Source: Burkholderiales bacterium
GTDB lineage: Bacteria > Pseudomonadota > Gammaproteobacteria > Burkholderiales > Burkholderiaceae_C
Length of the DNA: 64,000 bases
Direction: 5' to 3'
NCBI GenBank assembly: GCA_947464185.1
Contig: CANHVY010000003.1
Location: 55,034-119,033 of the forward strand
Made by a program: the position numbers and the translations under genes. The notes beneath the pieces are model-generated. The model had not been told where the DNA came from. It searched no databases and saw only the letters and a program-made list of their open reading frames with translations. Below, piece by piece: positions 27,510-37,034 of this stretch. Positions within the stretch are counted from its first letter, which is position 1, and the number at the start of each line of letters is the position of its first letter.

Positions 27510-28199
27510 GTGAACCTGCCTGCAAGTCCCTCCCGTCCCCCTGCCGAGACCGGCGACGCCCGAGCCCGCTTGCTGCAGGCCGCCATCCGCCTGTTCGCCC
27601 ACCAGGGCTACACCAAGACCTCGACCCGCGAACTGGCCGAGGTGGCCCAGGTCAATGTGGCGGCCATCAGCTACTACTTTGGCGACAAGGTCGGCCTGTA
27701 CCGCGCTGCCTTACTGGAGCCGATGGACCCCACCGAGGACCTGGCGCGCTTCACCGACCCTGCGCTGCCCCTGGAGCAGGCCCTGGCCGGCTTCTACGCC
27801 GGGTTTCTGGAGCCCCTTCGCCAGGGCGAGGAGGCCCGCTTGTGCACCAAACTGCATCTGCGTGAGATGCTCGAGAGCACCGGCCTCATCGAGAACGGTC
27901 TGGCGCGCAGCATCCAGCCGCTGCATGACGCGCTCCTGGCGCTGCTGGTGCGCCACTTGGGCCTGGAGGGCGTCGACGACGAACTGCAGCGCCTGGCGAT
28001 CTGCATCGAGGGCCTGGGCGTGCAGTTGCACGTGGGGCTGGACATCAACGAGGCCATCGCGCCCGGCGTGAACACCGGGCCCGGCGCCATCGATCACTGG
28101 CACGGTACCTTGCTGCGCGCCGCCCTGGCCATGGTGCAGGCCGAGGCGCTGCGCCGCGGCCTGCCGCCAGCGCCCTCATCCCCCCGGAGCCCATCGTGA
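27510..28199 (+). CDS. TetR-family transcriptional regulator (CerR-type C-terminus)
   Basis: A 229-residue repressor. The N-terminal helix-turn-helix is TSTRELAEVAQVNVAAISYYF; the C-terminal ligand domain resembles the CerR/DUF1956 group (LCTKLHLREML and CIEGLGVQLHVGLDINEAI). A GTG start at 27510 is chosen because the alternative TTG at 27471 would lie inside the operators. It is the first gene of an efflux operon and overlaps the next gene by 4 nt, so it probably autoregulates itself together with the pump, with a pump substrate as inducer. The ligand is unknown. Confidence 0.88.
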   Translation: MNLPASPSRPPAETGDARARLLQAAIRLFAHQGYTKTSTRELAEVAQVNVAAISYYFGDKVGLYRAALLEPMDPTEDLARFTDPALPLEQALAGFYAGFLEPLRQGEEARLCTKLHLREMLESTGLIENGLARSIQPLHDALLALLVRHLGLEGVDDELQRLAICIEGLGVQLHVGLDINEAIAPGVNTGPGAIDHWHGTLLRAALAMVQAEALRRGLPPAPSSPRSPS

Positions 28200-29683
28200 A
28201 CCGTCTGTTCCTGCCCACGCTGATGGCCGCGGCAGCCCTTGTCGGCTGCGCCACCACCGCCAGCCCCGCCAGCCCTGTCAGCCCTGTCAGCCCTGTCAGC
28301 CCTGTCAGCCCGCCCCTGGCGGTGGCCTTGGCCGCCGACACCGGCGCTTGGCAGGCGCCCCTGCCGCATGGCGGCCGCGGCGCCGAGCTCGCCAACTGGT
28401 GGCGAGGCTTCGACGATCCGCTGCTGCCAGGGTTGATCGACGCCGCGCAGGCTGCCAGCCCCAGCCTGTCTTCGGCACGCGCGCGCATCGAGCGCGCCCG
28501 CGCCACGCTCGTCGCCAGCGACGCCGTGGCGCGGCCGCGCCTGGACGCCGTGGCCACGGCCCAACGTGCGCGCAGCGTGCCCGAGGCCCCCGCCACCAGC
28601 AACGCCGCCCTGGGTGTGCAGGCTGCCTGGGAGATCGATCTCTTCGGCGGCATCGCCGCCGGCCAGCGTGCCAGCGCTCAGCGCCTGCGCGGCGCCGAGG
28701 CTGGCTGGCACGAGGCCCGCGTCTCGCTGGCCGCCGACCTGGGCACGGTCTTCGTCAATCTGCGCGGCTGCGAGGCGCAGCTGCAGCAGGCGCAGGCCGA
28801 CGCCGCCTCGCGCGAGGCCACCGCCCGTCTCACGAGCCAGTCCGCCGCCGCCGGCTTCACCGCCCCGGCCGACGCGGCGCTGGTCCGCGCCAGTGCGGCC
28901 CAGGCGCGCAGCCAAGTGCGCGCTCAGCAGGCGCAGTGCGACACGCTCATCAAGGCCTTGGTGGAACTCACCGACCGCCCCGAACCCGCGTTGCGCCAGC
29001 AATTGGCCGCCCACACGGCGCGCCTGCCGCAGGCCGCGGGCCTGGCCACCCTGGCGCTTCCGGCGCAGTTGCTGCAGCAGCGCCCCGACCTCGCCGCCGC
29101 GAGCGCCGCTGTGCAGGCCGCCGCCGCCGACGTGGCGGCCGCGCGCGCAGACGAGCGGCCGCGTCTGAGCTTTGCCGGCTCGCTGCAACTGGCCGGCCTG
29201 CGCAGCGGTGGCGTCAGCACCGATGGCAGTGTCTGGAGCATCGGCCCCTTGCAGCTGAGCCTGCCGCTGTTCGACGGCGGCAGCCGTCGCGCCGCCACGG
29301 CCGCCCAGGTGGCCGCCTATGACGAGGCCGTGGCTCAGCTGCAGGGCAGCGTGCGCCGAGCCCTGCGCGAAGTGGAGACCGCGCTCGTGGCCCTGGACTC
29401 GACGGCGGCGCGCGAGCGGGATGTGATGGCCGCCGCGACCGACTTCGAGGTCTCGCTCACCGCCACAGAGGCACGCCAGCGCAGTGGACTGGCCAGCCTG
29501 CTGGACCTGGAGGCCGCGCGCCGCAACGCCCTGCTGGCGCGCAGCGCCGTCATCGAGCTGCAGCGTGAGCGCGCCGCAGCCTGGGTCGCCCTCTACCGCA
29601 GCCTGGGCGGCGGCTGGACCCCGGCCGAGGCCGTGGCCGCCGCCCTGAACCAGAACCCCCCGACCCCGAGCGTCCGCCCATGA
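28196..29683 (+). CDS. RND efflux outer-membrane factor (NodT/OprM family lipoprotein)
   Basis: A 495-residue outer-membrane channel. The N-terminus is a lipoprotein signal, with the lipobox ending LVGC (Cys18) and the mature chain beginning CATTASP. Two TolC-like repeats follow (for example WWRGFDDPLLPGLIDAA near the start and LLQQRPDLAAASAAVQAA in the second half). It forms the exit duct for the pump downstream. Four tandem SPV tripeptides lie just after the lipobox. Start and stop overlap the neighbouring genes by 4 nt each. Confidence 0.92.
   Translation: MNRLFLPTLMAAAALVGCATTASPASPVSPVSPVSPVSPPLAVALAADTGAWQAPLPHGGRGAELANWWRGFDDPLLPGLIDAAQAASPSLSSARARIERARATLVASDAVARPRLDAVATAQRARSVPEAPATSNAALGVQAAWEIDLFGGIAAGQRASAQRLRGAEAGWHEARVSLAADLGTVFVNLRGCEAQLQQAQADAASREATARLTSQSAAAGFTAPADAALVRASAAQARSQVRAQQAQCDTLIKALVELTDRPEPALRQQLAAHTARLPQAAGLATLALPAQLLQQRPDLAAASAAVQAAAADVAAARADERPRLSFAGSLQLAGLRSGGVSTDGSVWSIGPLQLSLPLFDGGSRRAATAAQVAAYDEAVAQLQGSVRRALREVETALVALDSTAARERDVMAAATDFEVSLTATEARQRSGLASLLDLEAARRNALLARSAVIELQRERAAAWVALYRSLGGGWTPAEAVAAALNQNPPTPSVRP
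28271..28306 (+). repeat. 9-bp tandem repeat (agccctgtc) x4
   Basis: Four perfect consecutive copies of agccctgtc, flanked by a degenerate copy on each side, encode Ser-Pro-Val tripeptides in the linker just after the lipobox of the outer-membrane factor. Because the unit is 9 bp, slippage would change the linker length without shifting the frame. Confidence 0.95.
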
Positions 29684-30816
29684 ACTTCCCAAGCTTGCCG
29701 AAAAAACCCCTGGTTCTGGCTGCGGCCGCGCTGTTGCTGGCCGCCAGTGGCGCCACCGCGCTGCTGGTGCATGCCCAGGACAGCAAGGCCCCGGCCGCCG
29801 CGCCGCGCCCCGCGCTCACCGTGACCGTGGCGACGCCGCTGCGTGCCACCGTGGCCACGGCGGTGGCGGCCAACGGCAACATTGCTGCCTGGCAGGAGGC
29901 CATCGTCGGTGCGGAGGCGAACGGCATGCGCCTGGCCGACGTGCTGGTGAACGTGGGCGATGTGGTGCGCAAGGGTCAGGTGCTGGCACGTTTTGACAGC
30001 GCCATGGCCCAAGCCGATCTCGCGCAAAGCCGCGCTACCGTGGCCGAGGCCGAGGCCAACCTCGCCGAGGCCGCCGCCAACGCGCAGCGCGCGCGTGACC
30101 TGCAGCCCAGCGGCGCACTCAGCGCGCAGCAGGTGGCGCAGCTGCTCACCGCCGAACGCACCGCGCAGGCGCGGCTGGAGGCTGTCAAGGCCGCGCAGCA
30201 GGTCCAGCAACTGCGGCTGCTGCACGCCGAGGTACTGGCGCCCGACAGCGGCGTCATCAGCGCGCGCAGCGCAACCGTGGGAGCCGTGGTCCCGGCGGGC
30301 AGCGAGCTCTTCCGCCTGATCCGCCAGGGTCGGCTGGAATGGCGCGGCGAGGTCGCTGCCGCCGAACTGGCGCAGATCCGGCGTGGCCAGAAAGTGAAGG
30401 TCGACGCCAGCGGCGCACCCGTCACCGGCACGGTGCGTCAAGTAGCGCCGACGGTGGACGCAGCAACGCGCAACGCGCTGGTCTACGTGGACCTGCCTGA
30501 CGCGGGCGGGCGCCTGAAGGCCGGCATGTTCGCGCGCGGCGAGTTCTCCACCGGGAGCAGCACTGCGCTGACCTTGCCGCAGAGCGCGGTGCTGCTGCGC
30601 GACGGCTTCAGCTATGTCTTCACCGTCGGTGCCGATGGCCGTGTGTTGCAGGGCAAGGTGGCCACGGGCCGCCGCAGCGGTGACCGGATCGAGATCGTTC
30701 AGGGCCTGGACGAGAAGGCCCGCGTGGTGGCCAGTGGCGGCGGGTTCCTGGTCGACGGCGACACCGTGCGCGTGGTCGAGGCGGCCCCGGTCGTCAAGTC
30801 GACCGCGCTGAAGTGA
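29680..30816 (+). CDS. RND efflux membrane fusion protein (HlyD family)
   Basis: A 378-residue periplasmic adaptor. The N-terminal signal anchor is LVLAAAALLLAASGATALLVHA. The barrel-sandwich segments (NGNIAAWQEAIVGAEANGMRL and LRLLHAEVLAPDSGVISARSA) flank a coiled-coil hairpin with many Ala/Gln/Arg, and a beta-barrel/membrane-proximal region follows. It links the inner-membrane pump to the outer-membrane factor. The start overlaps the upstream stop by 4 nt. Confidence 0.92.
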   Translation: MNFPSLPKKPLVLAAAALLLAASGATALLVHAQDSKAPAAAPRPALTVTVATPLRATVATAVAANGNIAAWQEAIVGAEANGMRLADVLVNVGDVVRKGQVLARFDSAMAQADLAQSRATVAEAEANLAEAAANAQRARDLQPSGALSAQQVAQLLTAERTAQARLEAVKAAQQVQQLRLLHAEVLAPDSGVISARSATVGAVVPAGSELFRLIRQGRLEWRGEVAAAELAQIRRGQKVKVDASGAPVTGTVRQVAPTVDAATRNALVYVDLPDAGGRLKAGMFARGEFSTGSSTALTLPQSAVLLRDGFSYVFTVGADGRVLQGKVATGRRSGDRIEIVQGLDEKARVVASGGGFLVDGDTVRVVEAAPVVKSTALK

Positions 30817-30835
30817 CCTGCACCGGAGACTTGCC

Positions 30836-33800
30836 ATGAACGTGTCCGCCTGGTGCATCAAGAACCCTATCCCGTCGGTGTTGTTCTTCATCATGCTCAC
30901 CCTGGCAGGCCTGCTGGGTTTTCGGGCGATGAAGATCCAGAACTTCCCCGACATCGATCTGCCCACGGTGACGGTCACGGCGTCGTTGCCGGGCGCCTCG
31001 CCGGCGCAGCTGGAGACCGAGGTGGCCCGCAAGATCGAGAACTCGATGGCCACCTTGCAAGGTGTCAAGCACATCTACACCAAGGTGCAGGATGGCGTGG
31101 CGACGGTGACCGTGGAGTTCCGCCTGGAAAAGCCCACCCAGGAAGCCGTGGACGACGTGCGCGATGCCGTGTCGCGGGTGCGCTCTGACCTGCCCGGCGA
31201 CCTGCGCGACCCGGTCATCAGCAAGATGAACCTGGCGGGCGTGCCCATCCTGACCTACACCGTGGCCTCCAAGCGCATGGACGACGAGGCGTTGAGCTGG
31301 TTTGTCGACCAGACGGTGGCCAAGACGCTGCTGAGCGTGCGCGGCGTGGGCAGCGTGCAGCGTGTCGGTGGTGTCACCCGGGAGGTGCGGGTGGAACTGG
31401 ACCCGGCGCGCCTGCTGGCCCTGAACGTCACCGCGGCCGATGTCTCGCGCCGCCTGCGCGACGTGCAGCAGGACGCTGCCGGCGGCCGCGCCGACCTGGG
31501 CGGCGCCGAGCAGTCGGTACGTACCGTGGCCACCGTGCAGACGGCACAGGAGCTGGCCCGGTTGGATGTGCCCCTGGCCGACGGCCGCCGCATCCGTCTG
31601 GGCCAGGTGGCCACCGTGGCCGACACCGTGGCCGAGCCGCGCAGTGTGGCCTTGCTCAACGGTGCGCCCGTGGTGGGCTTCGAGGTGGTGCGCGCGCTGA
31701 AGGCCGGCGAAGTGGAAACGGCCGCCGGCGTGCGCGCAGCACTGGAACAGTTGCGCCAGGCCCATCCTCAAGTGCAGATCACCGAGGCCATCGATTTCGT
31801 GGAGCCCGTGCAGGCGGGCTTTGACGGTTCCATGATGCTGCTGTACGAGGGCGCCGTGCTGGCGGTGCTGGTGGTGTGGGCCTTCCTGCGCTCGTGGCGG
31901 GCCACGCTGGTGGCGGCCACCGCCTTGCCGCTGAGCGTGATTCCGGCCTTTGCGCTGATGCACTACGTCTTCGGGTTCACCATCAACGTGGTGACGTTGC
32001 TGAGCCTGTCGCTGGTGGTGGGCATCCTGGTGGATGACGCCATTGTCGAGATCGAGAACATCATGCGCCACCTGCGCATGGGCAAGACGCCGCTGCAGGC
32101 GGCCATGGAGGCCGCTGACGAGATCGGGTTGGCGGTGATCGCCACCACGTTCACGCTGATCGCGGTGTTCCTGCCCACGGCCTTCATGAGCGGCGTGCCG
32201 GGCAAGTTCTTCGTGCAGTTCGGCTGGACGGCGGCCATTGCGGTGTTCTTTTCACTGGTGGTGGCGCGCATGCTCACACCGATGATGGCGGCCTACCTGA
32301 TGAAGGCCCCGCGCAAGCCCGAACCCGAGCCGCGATGGCTGACGGCCTACGCCCGGATGGCGGCCTGGTGTCTGCGTTGGCGCTGGGTCACCCTGGCGGC
32401 CACGGCCGTGTTCTTCGTCGGTTCGTTCTCCCTGGTGCCGCTGCTGCCCACCGGCTTCATTCCGCCCGACGACCTGAGCCAGACACAGGTCACCGTCACC
32501 CTGCCGCCGGGCAGCACCCTGCGCCAGACGACTGAAACCGCGGAACATGCTCGTCAGCTGGTGCAGCGCCACCCGCAGGTACGGCTGGTCTACACCGCAG
32601 TGGGTGGTGGTGCGGCGGGCAGCGACCCCTTCTCGATGAGCGGCGTGCCCGAGGTGCGTACCGCCGTGCTGACCATCAACCTCACGCCGCGGGAGGAGCG
32701 CCGCGGTGTCTCCAAGCAGGATGTGGAGGCACAGCTGCGCCAGACCCTCGAGGCCGTGCCTGGCGCGCGCTTCAGCGTGGGCCTTGGAGGTGCGTCCGGC
32801 AACAAGTACGTGCTGGTGCTGGCCGGTGACGACGGCCGGGTGCTCACCGAGCACGCCCAGCAGGTGGAGCGCGAACTGCGCACGATCCCCGGCCTGGGCA
32901 ACGTCACCTCCAGTTCCAGTCTCGTGCGCCCTGAGCTGGTGGTGCGGCCTGATCCGGCCCGGGCCGCAGACCTGGGCGTCACGGCGGCCGCCATGGCCGA
33001 CACGCTGCGCGTGGCCACCTCCGGCGACTTCGACCAAGCCCTGGCCAAGCTGAACCTGGCGCAGCGCCAGGTGCCGGTGGTGGTGCGGCTGCCAGCCCAG
33101 GCCCGCACCGACCTGGACTTGCTGCGACAACTGCCCGTGCCGGGTGCCCGCGGCCCGGTGCCCCTGGGCAGCGTGGCCACGCTGGAGTTGTCCAGCGGCC
33201 CGGCGCAGATCGACCGCTACGACCGCCAGCGCAACGTGAACATCGAGGTCGAACTGAACCAGCGCCCGCTGGGCGAGGTGGAGGCGCAGGTGCTGGCCCT
33301 GCCCAGCTTGAAGAACCTGCCGCCTGGCGTCATCCAGACCACCATTGGCGACGCTGAGGCCATGGCCGAACTGTTCCAAAGCTTCGGTCTGGCGATGCTG
33401 ACGGGTGTGTTGTGCATCTACGTGGTGCTGGTGCTGCTGTTCAAGGACTTCGTCCAGCCCGCCACCATCCTGGGGGCGCTGGTGTTGTCAGTGCCGGGGG
33501 CGTTCCTGGCGCTGTTCGTCACTCACACCGCCATCTCTATGCCCTCCATGATCGGCCTGATCATGCTCATGGGCGTTGCCACGAAGAACTCCATCCTGCT
33601 GGTGGACTACGTCATCCTGGCCCAGCGCGAACTCGGGCTGGCGCGGCGCGAGGCCGTCCTGGATGCCTGCCGAAAGCGGGCGCGCCCCATCGTCATGACC
33701 ACCATCGCCATGGCCGCGGGCATGATGCCCATCGCCCTGGGCTGGGGCGTGGACCCGAGTTTCCGCGCGCCCATGGCCATCGTCGTGATCGGCGGACTGA

Positions 33801-33928
33801 TCACGTCCACCTTCTTGAGCCTGCTGGTGATTCCGGTGCTCTATACCCTGGTGGACGACGTCATCCGGCTGGCCGGGCGCCTGTTCCGGCGGCGGCAGGC
33901 GGCGGCGCCTGTCAGCCCGGCTGCTTGA
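30836..33928 (+). CDS. RND efflux pump permease (HAE1-like)
   Basis: A 1030-residue proton-driven transporter with about twelve transmembrane helices and two large periplasmic loops. The N-terminus AWCIKNPIPSVLFFIMLTLAG and the pattern KIQNFPDIDLPTVTV are typical. The proton-relay pair Asp-Asp in TM4 is GILVDDAIVEIENI. The sequence fits drug/hydrophobe export, not heavy-metal export, but the substrate cannot be read from it. It lies 19 bp after the fusion protein gene; its 3' end overlaps the convergent photolyase gene by 17 bp. Confidence 0.93.
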   Translation: MNVSAWCIKNPIPSVLFFIMLTLAGLLGFRAMKIQNFPDIDLPTVTVTASLPGASPAQLETEVARKIENSMATLQGVKHIYTKVQDGVATVTVEFRLEKPTQEAVDDVRDAVSRVRSDLPGDLRDPVISKMNLAGVPILTYTVASKRMDDEALSWFVDQTVAKTLLSVRGVGSVQRVGGVTREVRVELDPARLLALNVTAADVSRRLRDVQQDAAGGRADLGGAEQSVRTVATVQTAQELARLDVPLADGRRIRLGQVATVADTVAEPRSVALLNGAPVVGFEVVRALKAGEVETAAGVRAALEQLRQAHPQVQITEAIDFVEPVQAGFDGSMMLLYEGAVLAVLVVWAFLRSWRATLVAATALPLSVIPAFALMHYVFGFTINVVTLLSLSLVVGILVDDAIVEIENIMRHLRMGKTPLQAAMEAADEIGLAVIATTFTLIAVFLPTAFMSGVPGKFFVQFGWTAAIAVFFSLVVARMLTPMMAAYLMKAPRKPEPEPRWLTAYARMAAWCLRWRWVTLAATAVFFVGSFSLVPLLPTGFIPPDDLSQTQVTVTLPPGSTLRQTTETAEHARQLVQRHPQVRLVYTAVGGGAAGSDPFSMSGVPEVRTAVLTINLTPREERRGVSKQDVEAQLRQTLEAVPGARFSVGLGGASGNKYVLVLAGDDGRVLTEHAQQVERELRTIPGLGNVTSSSSLVRPELVVRPDPARAADLGVTAAAMADTLRVATSGDFDQALAKLNLAQRQVPVVVRLPAQARTDLDLLRQLPVPGARGPVPLGSVATLELSSGPAQIDRYDRQRNVNIEVELNQRPLGEVEAQVLALPSLKNLPPGVIQTTIGDAEAMAELFQSFGLAMLTGVLCIYVVLVLLFKDFVQPATILGALVLSVPGAFLALFVTHTAISMPSMIGLIMLMGVATKNSILLVDYVILAQRELGLARREAVLDACRKRARPIVMTTIAMAAGMMPIALGWGVDPSFRAPMAIVVIGGLITSTFLSLLVIPVLYTLVDDVIRLAGRLFRRRQAAAPVSPAA

Positions 33929-35450
33929 TCACGGCGTAGCGTTCCAGCGTGCGCAGCCGCGCCTGGTCGTGCTGGACAATGGGCAGGGGGTAGTCCCGGC
34001 CCAGCACGATGCCTGCACCCGCCAGGTCCACCGGCCGTGCCTGCCAGGGCGCGTGCATGGCGGCGTCGGGCAAGCCGGCCAGGGCCGGCAGGTAGCGGCG
34101 GATGAACCGCCCCTGCGGATCGAACTTCTGGCTCTGGCTCACCGGGTTGAAGATGCGGAAGTAGGGCTGCGCGTCGCAGCCGCTGGAAGCTGCCCACTGC
34201 CAGCCGCCGTTGTTGGCGGCGAGGTCGAAGTCGTTGAGCTTCTCTGCAAAGTAGGCCTCGCCGCGCCGCCAGTCCAGCCCCAGGTCCTTGGTCAGGAAAC
34301 TGGCCACCACCATGCGCAGTCGGTTGTGCATGTAGCCGGTTTCGTTGAGCTGGTGCATGGCCGCATCCACCAGCGGGTAACCTGTACGACCCTCGCACCA
34401 AGCCGCAAAGAGGGCGTCAGCGGTCTTGCCGGTTTCCCAGCGGATGCGGTCGTACTCGGGCTTGAAGGCCTGGCCCACCACCCGGGGGTGGTGGTGCAGC
34501 ACCTGGTGATAGAAGTCACGCCAGACGAGTTCCGACAGCCAGACCTGTGCACCCGCCGAGCCCGCCTGCACACGCGACCAGGCCTCGCGCGCCAGCCGGC
34601 GCACCGACACCGTGCCGAACCGCAGGTGGGTGCTGAGGTAGCTGGGGCCCTTGACGGCGGGGAAGTCGCGCGTGTCGTGGTAGCGGTCGATGCGCTCGTC
34701 CAGAAAGTCGGCCAGCAGCTCCTGGGCGCCGACGCAACCCGCGGGCAGGCGCAAGGTGTGCAGGTTGGTGGGCTGGAACCCCAGTTCGGCCAGGCTGGGC
34801 ACGCCCGTGCTCAGGCCCTGCGCCTGCGCCGGCAACGGTGCCAGCGCGCCTGCCCGCGGGGCTACGGCGTACGGGGCCAGAGGCCCGGTGCCCTGCAGTG
34901 CGTCCTGCCCGGCCGCCAGGGCGCGCAGCCAGCTGTTCTTGTAGGGCGTGAACACGCCGTAAGGTGTGCCGCTGGCGGTCAGGATCTCGCTGCGCTCGAA
35001 GACCACGTGGTCCTTGACGGTGTGCATGGCAATGCTCAGGTCGGCCAGGCGGCCGCGCACCTGCGCGTCGCGTGTCAGGGCGTAGGGGTCGTCGTCGTGG
35101 CTGGCGTAGACCGCTTGCACGCCCAGTTGGGCGGCCAGCGCGGGGAGTTCGTCAGCCGCGGCACCGTGGCGGCAGATCAGGCCGACGCTGGCGGCACCGG
35201 CCACGCCGTGCGATTCCGCCAGGGCGCGCAACTCGGCGTCGAGCACCGCCAGGCTGTCGCGCAGGAATTCCACCCGCCGGTCGGCGCGTGGCAGGGGGTC
35301 CAGGATCGCACGGTCGAAGACGAAGGTGCACCACACGCGGCGCGCGGTCTTCAGGGCGTGGTGCAACGCGGCATGGTCGTCCACGCGCAGGTCCCGGCGC
35401 AACCACACCAGCGCACCGGAAAGCAGTCCATCAGTAGGGGTTGCGTCCAT
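33912..35450 (-). CDS. phrB: Deoxyribodipyrimidine photolyase
   Basis: A 512-residue light-dependent DNA repair enzyme splitting cyclobutane pyrimidine dimers. The N-terminal antenna-binding domain starts LVWLRRDLRVDDHAALHHA. The C-terminal FAD domain carries LVWRDFYHQVLHHHP, TGYPLVDAAM, MHNRLRMVVASFL and NNGGWQWAASSGCDAQPYF, which include the tryptophans used for electron transfer. The ATG at 35450 is preferred because it fits the family N-terminus. It is divergent from yqgE, with only 34 bp between the starts. Confidence 0.95.
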   Translation of the reverse strand: MDATPTDGLLSGALVWLRRDLRVDDHAALHHALKTARRVWCTFVFDRAILDPLPRADRRVEFLRDSLAVLDAELRALAESHGVAGAASVGLICRHGAAADELPALAAQLGVQAVYASHDDDPYALTRDAQVRGRLADLSIAMHTVKDHVVFERSEILTASGTPYGVFTPYKNSWLRALAAGQDALQGTGPLAPYAVAPRAGALAPLPAQAQGLSTGVPSLAELGFQPTNLHTLRLPAGCVGAQELLADFLDERIDRYHDTRDFPAVKGPSYLSTHLRFGTVSVRRLAREAWSRVQAGSAGAQVWLSELVWRDFYHQVLHHHPRVVGQAFKPEYDRIRWETGKTADALFAAWCEGRTGYPLVDAAMHQLNETGYMHNRLRMVVASFLTKDLGLDWRRGEAYFAEKLNDFDLAANNGGWQWAASSGCDAQPYFRIFNPVSQSQKFDPQGRFIRRYLPALAGLPDAAMHAPWQARPVDLAGAGIVLGRDYPLPIVQHDQARLRTLERYAVIKQPG

Positions 35451-35484
35451 GCCTGGAAGTGTCGCGCGGAATAGAATCAGCCGC

Positions 35485-36066
35485 ATGTCAGGCGACGCGA
35501 TCAACCTCACGAACCAGTTTCTCATCGCCATGCCGGGCATGGCGGACGACAATTTTTCGCGCACCGTGATCTACCTGTGCGAGCACTCCAAGAACGGCGC
35601 ACTGGGCCTGGTGATCAACCGTCCCACCGACATCACGCTCAAGAGCCTGTTCGAGAAGGTCGAACTCTCGCTGGACCGTGACGAGCTGGCTCAGCAACCG
35701 GTGTTCTTCGGCGGCCCCGTGCAGACCGAGCGCGGATTCGTCCTGCACGAGAAGACGGGCACCGAGCAAAGTCCCTACACCTCTACTTTGTCAATCGCCG
35801 GTGGCGGGCTCGAGATGACCACCAGCAAGGACGTGCTGGAAGCCCTGGCCAACGGCGCGGGCCCGCGCCGCCTCATGGTCACCCTGGGGTACAGCGGCTG
35901 GTCCGCAGGACAGCTCGAGGAAGAGATCGGCCGCAACGGCTGGCTCACCGTGGATGCCGACCCCAAGGTCATCTTCGACACGCCGGTGGAAGAGCGCTAC
36001 CAGCGGGCCCTGTCCTTGCTGGGGTTCGACCCGCTGATGCTCAGCCAGGAGGCCGGGCATGCCTGA
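35485..36066 (+). CDS. YqgE/AlgH family protein
   Basis: A 193-residue protein of the YqgE/AlgH family. The conserved N-terminus NQFLIAMPGMADDNFSRTVIYLCEH and the core GPVQTERGFVLHE are present. A known neighbour of ruvX in many proteobacteria, as here (8-nt overlap). Molecular function is not established; an early proposal as an alginate regulator in Pseudomonas does not transfer with confidence. TAGAAT at 35472-35477 resembles a -10 element but would leave almost no leader. Confidence 0.9.
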   Translation: MSGDAINLTNQFLIAMPGMADDNFSRTVIYLCEHSKNGALGLVINRPTDITLKSLFEKVELSLDRDELAQQPVFFGGPVQTERGFVLHEKTGTEQSPYTSTLSIAGGGLEMTTSKDVLEALANGAGPRRLMVTLGYSGWSAGQLEEEIGRNGWLTVDADPKVIFDTPVEERYQRALSLLGFDPLMLSQEAGHA

Positions 36067-36544
36067 GCGCCCGGCGCCCCGGCCTGGCTTTGCGGCTTCC
36101 CCGTCACGTCCCCAGTCCTATCTGTCCTTTGATTTCGGCACCCGGCGCGTGGGTGTGGCCACTGGAAATTCGCTGCTGGGGCTGGCCCAGCCGCTGAAAA
36201 CCCTCAACGTCGAGGGTGACGCGCGCTTTGCCGCCATCGCCCAACTGATCAGCCAGTGGCAACCCTCGGCACTGGTGGTGGGCGTGCCCTTCCACCCCGA
36301 CGGTGCGGCCCACGAGAACACCCGCCGCGCGCAGCGCTTTGCGCGCCAGCTGCACGGCCGCTTTCGCCTGCCCGTGCACGAGGTCGACGAGCGTTACACC
36401 ACCACCGAGGCGCTGGCCGCTGGCGCGGCTGATGCCGATGCCGCCGCGGCGGCGCTGATCCTGGAGCAGTTCCTTCGCGGGGCTGCCGCCACTGACATTC
36501 CCCCCTCCCAACCTGTGCAGGACCCTGCCGATGCTGCAGCTTGA
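36059..36544 (+). CDS. ruvX: Holliday junction resolvase-like protein (YqgF/RuvX)
   Basis: A 161-residue RNase H-fold nuclease. The first metal-binding Asp is in LSFDFGTRRVGVA, and VVGVPFHPDG and VDERYTTTEA are the other family motifs. YqgF-type proteins act in 16S rRNA 5'-end maturation and have been proposed as alternative resolvases. The N-terminal 20 residues are a Pro-rich extension. It overlaps yqgE by 8 nt and pyrR by 14 nt. Confidence 0.92.
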   Translation: MPERPAPRPGFAASPSRPQSYLSFDFGTRRVGVATGNSLLGLAQPLKTLNVEGDARFAAIAQLISQWQPSALVVGVPFHPDGAAHENTRRAQRFARQLHGRFRLPVHEVDERYTTTEALAAGAADADAAAAALILEQFLRGAAATDIPPSQPVQDPADAAA

Positions 36545-37034
36545 CGCCGAAGCCCTCTACGCTGAGCTGAAACAGGGAGTACGCGGCCTTCGGCGCGAGG
36601 ATGCGGCGCTGGTGGGCATCTGGTCGGGCGGGGCCTGGCTGGCCGAGCGGCTGCAGGCGGACCTGGGACTGGCGGGCCGGCACGGTGTGATCTCCAGCAC
36701 ACTGCACCGCGACGACTTCGGTTCCAGGGGCCTGGGCGGCGCTGCGCCCACCGACCTGCCTTTCGCCATCGAGGGCCGTCACATCGTGCTGATCGATGAC
36801 GTGCTCTACACCGGCCGCACCATCCGCGCCGTCGTCAATGAGCTGTACGACTTTGGCCGACCGGCCAGCGTGCAACTGGCCGTGCTGGTGGACCGCGGCG
36901 GCCGCGAGCTGCCGATCGCCGCGGCCTTTGCCGCTGCACGCCTCGTGCTGCCGGCCTCGCAGCGGCTTTCCCTGGCGCGCGGGCCTGAGGGCCGCTTCAG
37001 TTTCATGGTCGAGGACAAGGGGGACAAGCGCTGA
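36531..37034 (+). CDS. pyrR: PyrR bifunctional regulator / uracil phosphoribosyltransferase
   Basis: A 167-residue type I phosphoribosyltransferase. The PRPP-binding loop is [16 protein letters not shown], and the conserved segment [13 protein letters not shown] follows. In Bacillus, PyrR binds pyr mRNA; in betaproteobacteria it sits in front of pyrB but RNA-binding control is less certain, and I saw no obvious attenuator between pyrR and pyrB because the genes overlap by 1 nt. Confidence 0.92.
   Translation: MLQLDAEALYAELKQGVRGLRREDAALVGIWSGGAWLAERLQADLGLAGRHGVISSTLHRDDFGSRGLGGAAPTDLPFAIEGRHIVLIDDVLYTGRTIRAVVNELYDFGRPASVQLAVLVDRGGRELPIAAAFAAARLVLPASQRLSLARGPEGRFSFMVEDKGDKR

Noticed and set aside
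28094..29692. A 532-codon open frame antisense to the outer-membrane factor gene
   Set aside because: It mirrors a convincing NodT-family gene and has the composition of a shadow frame.
35472..35477. TAGAAT as the -10 of yqgE
   Set aside because: No matching -35 exists and transcription would start almost at the ATG; left as a remark only.
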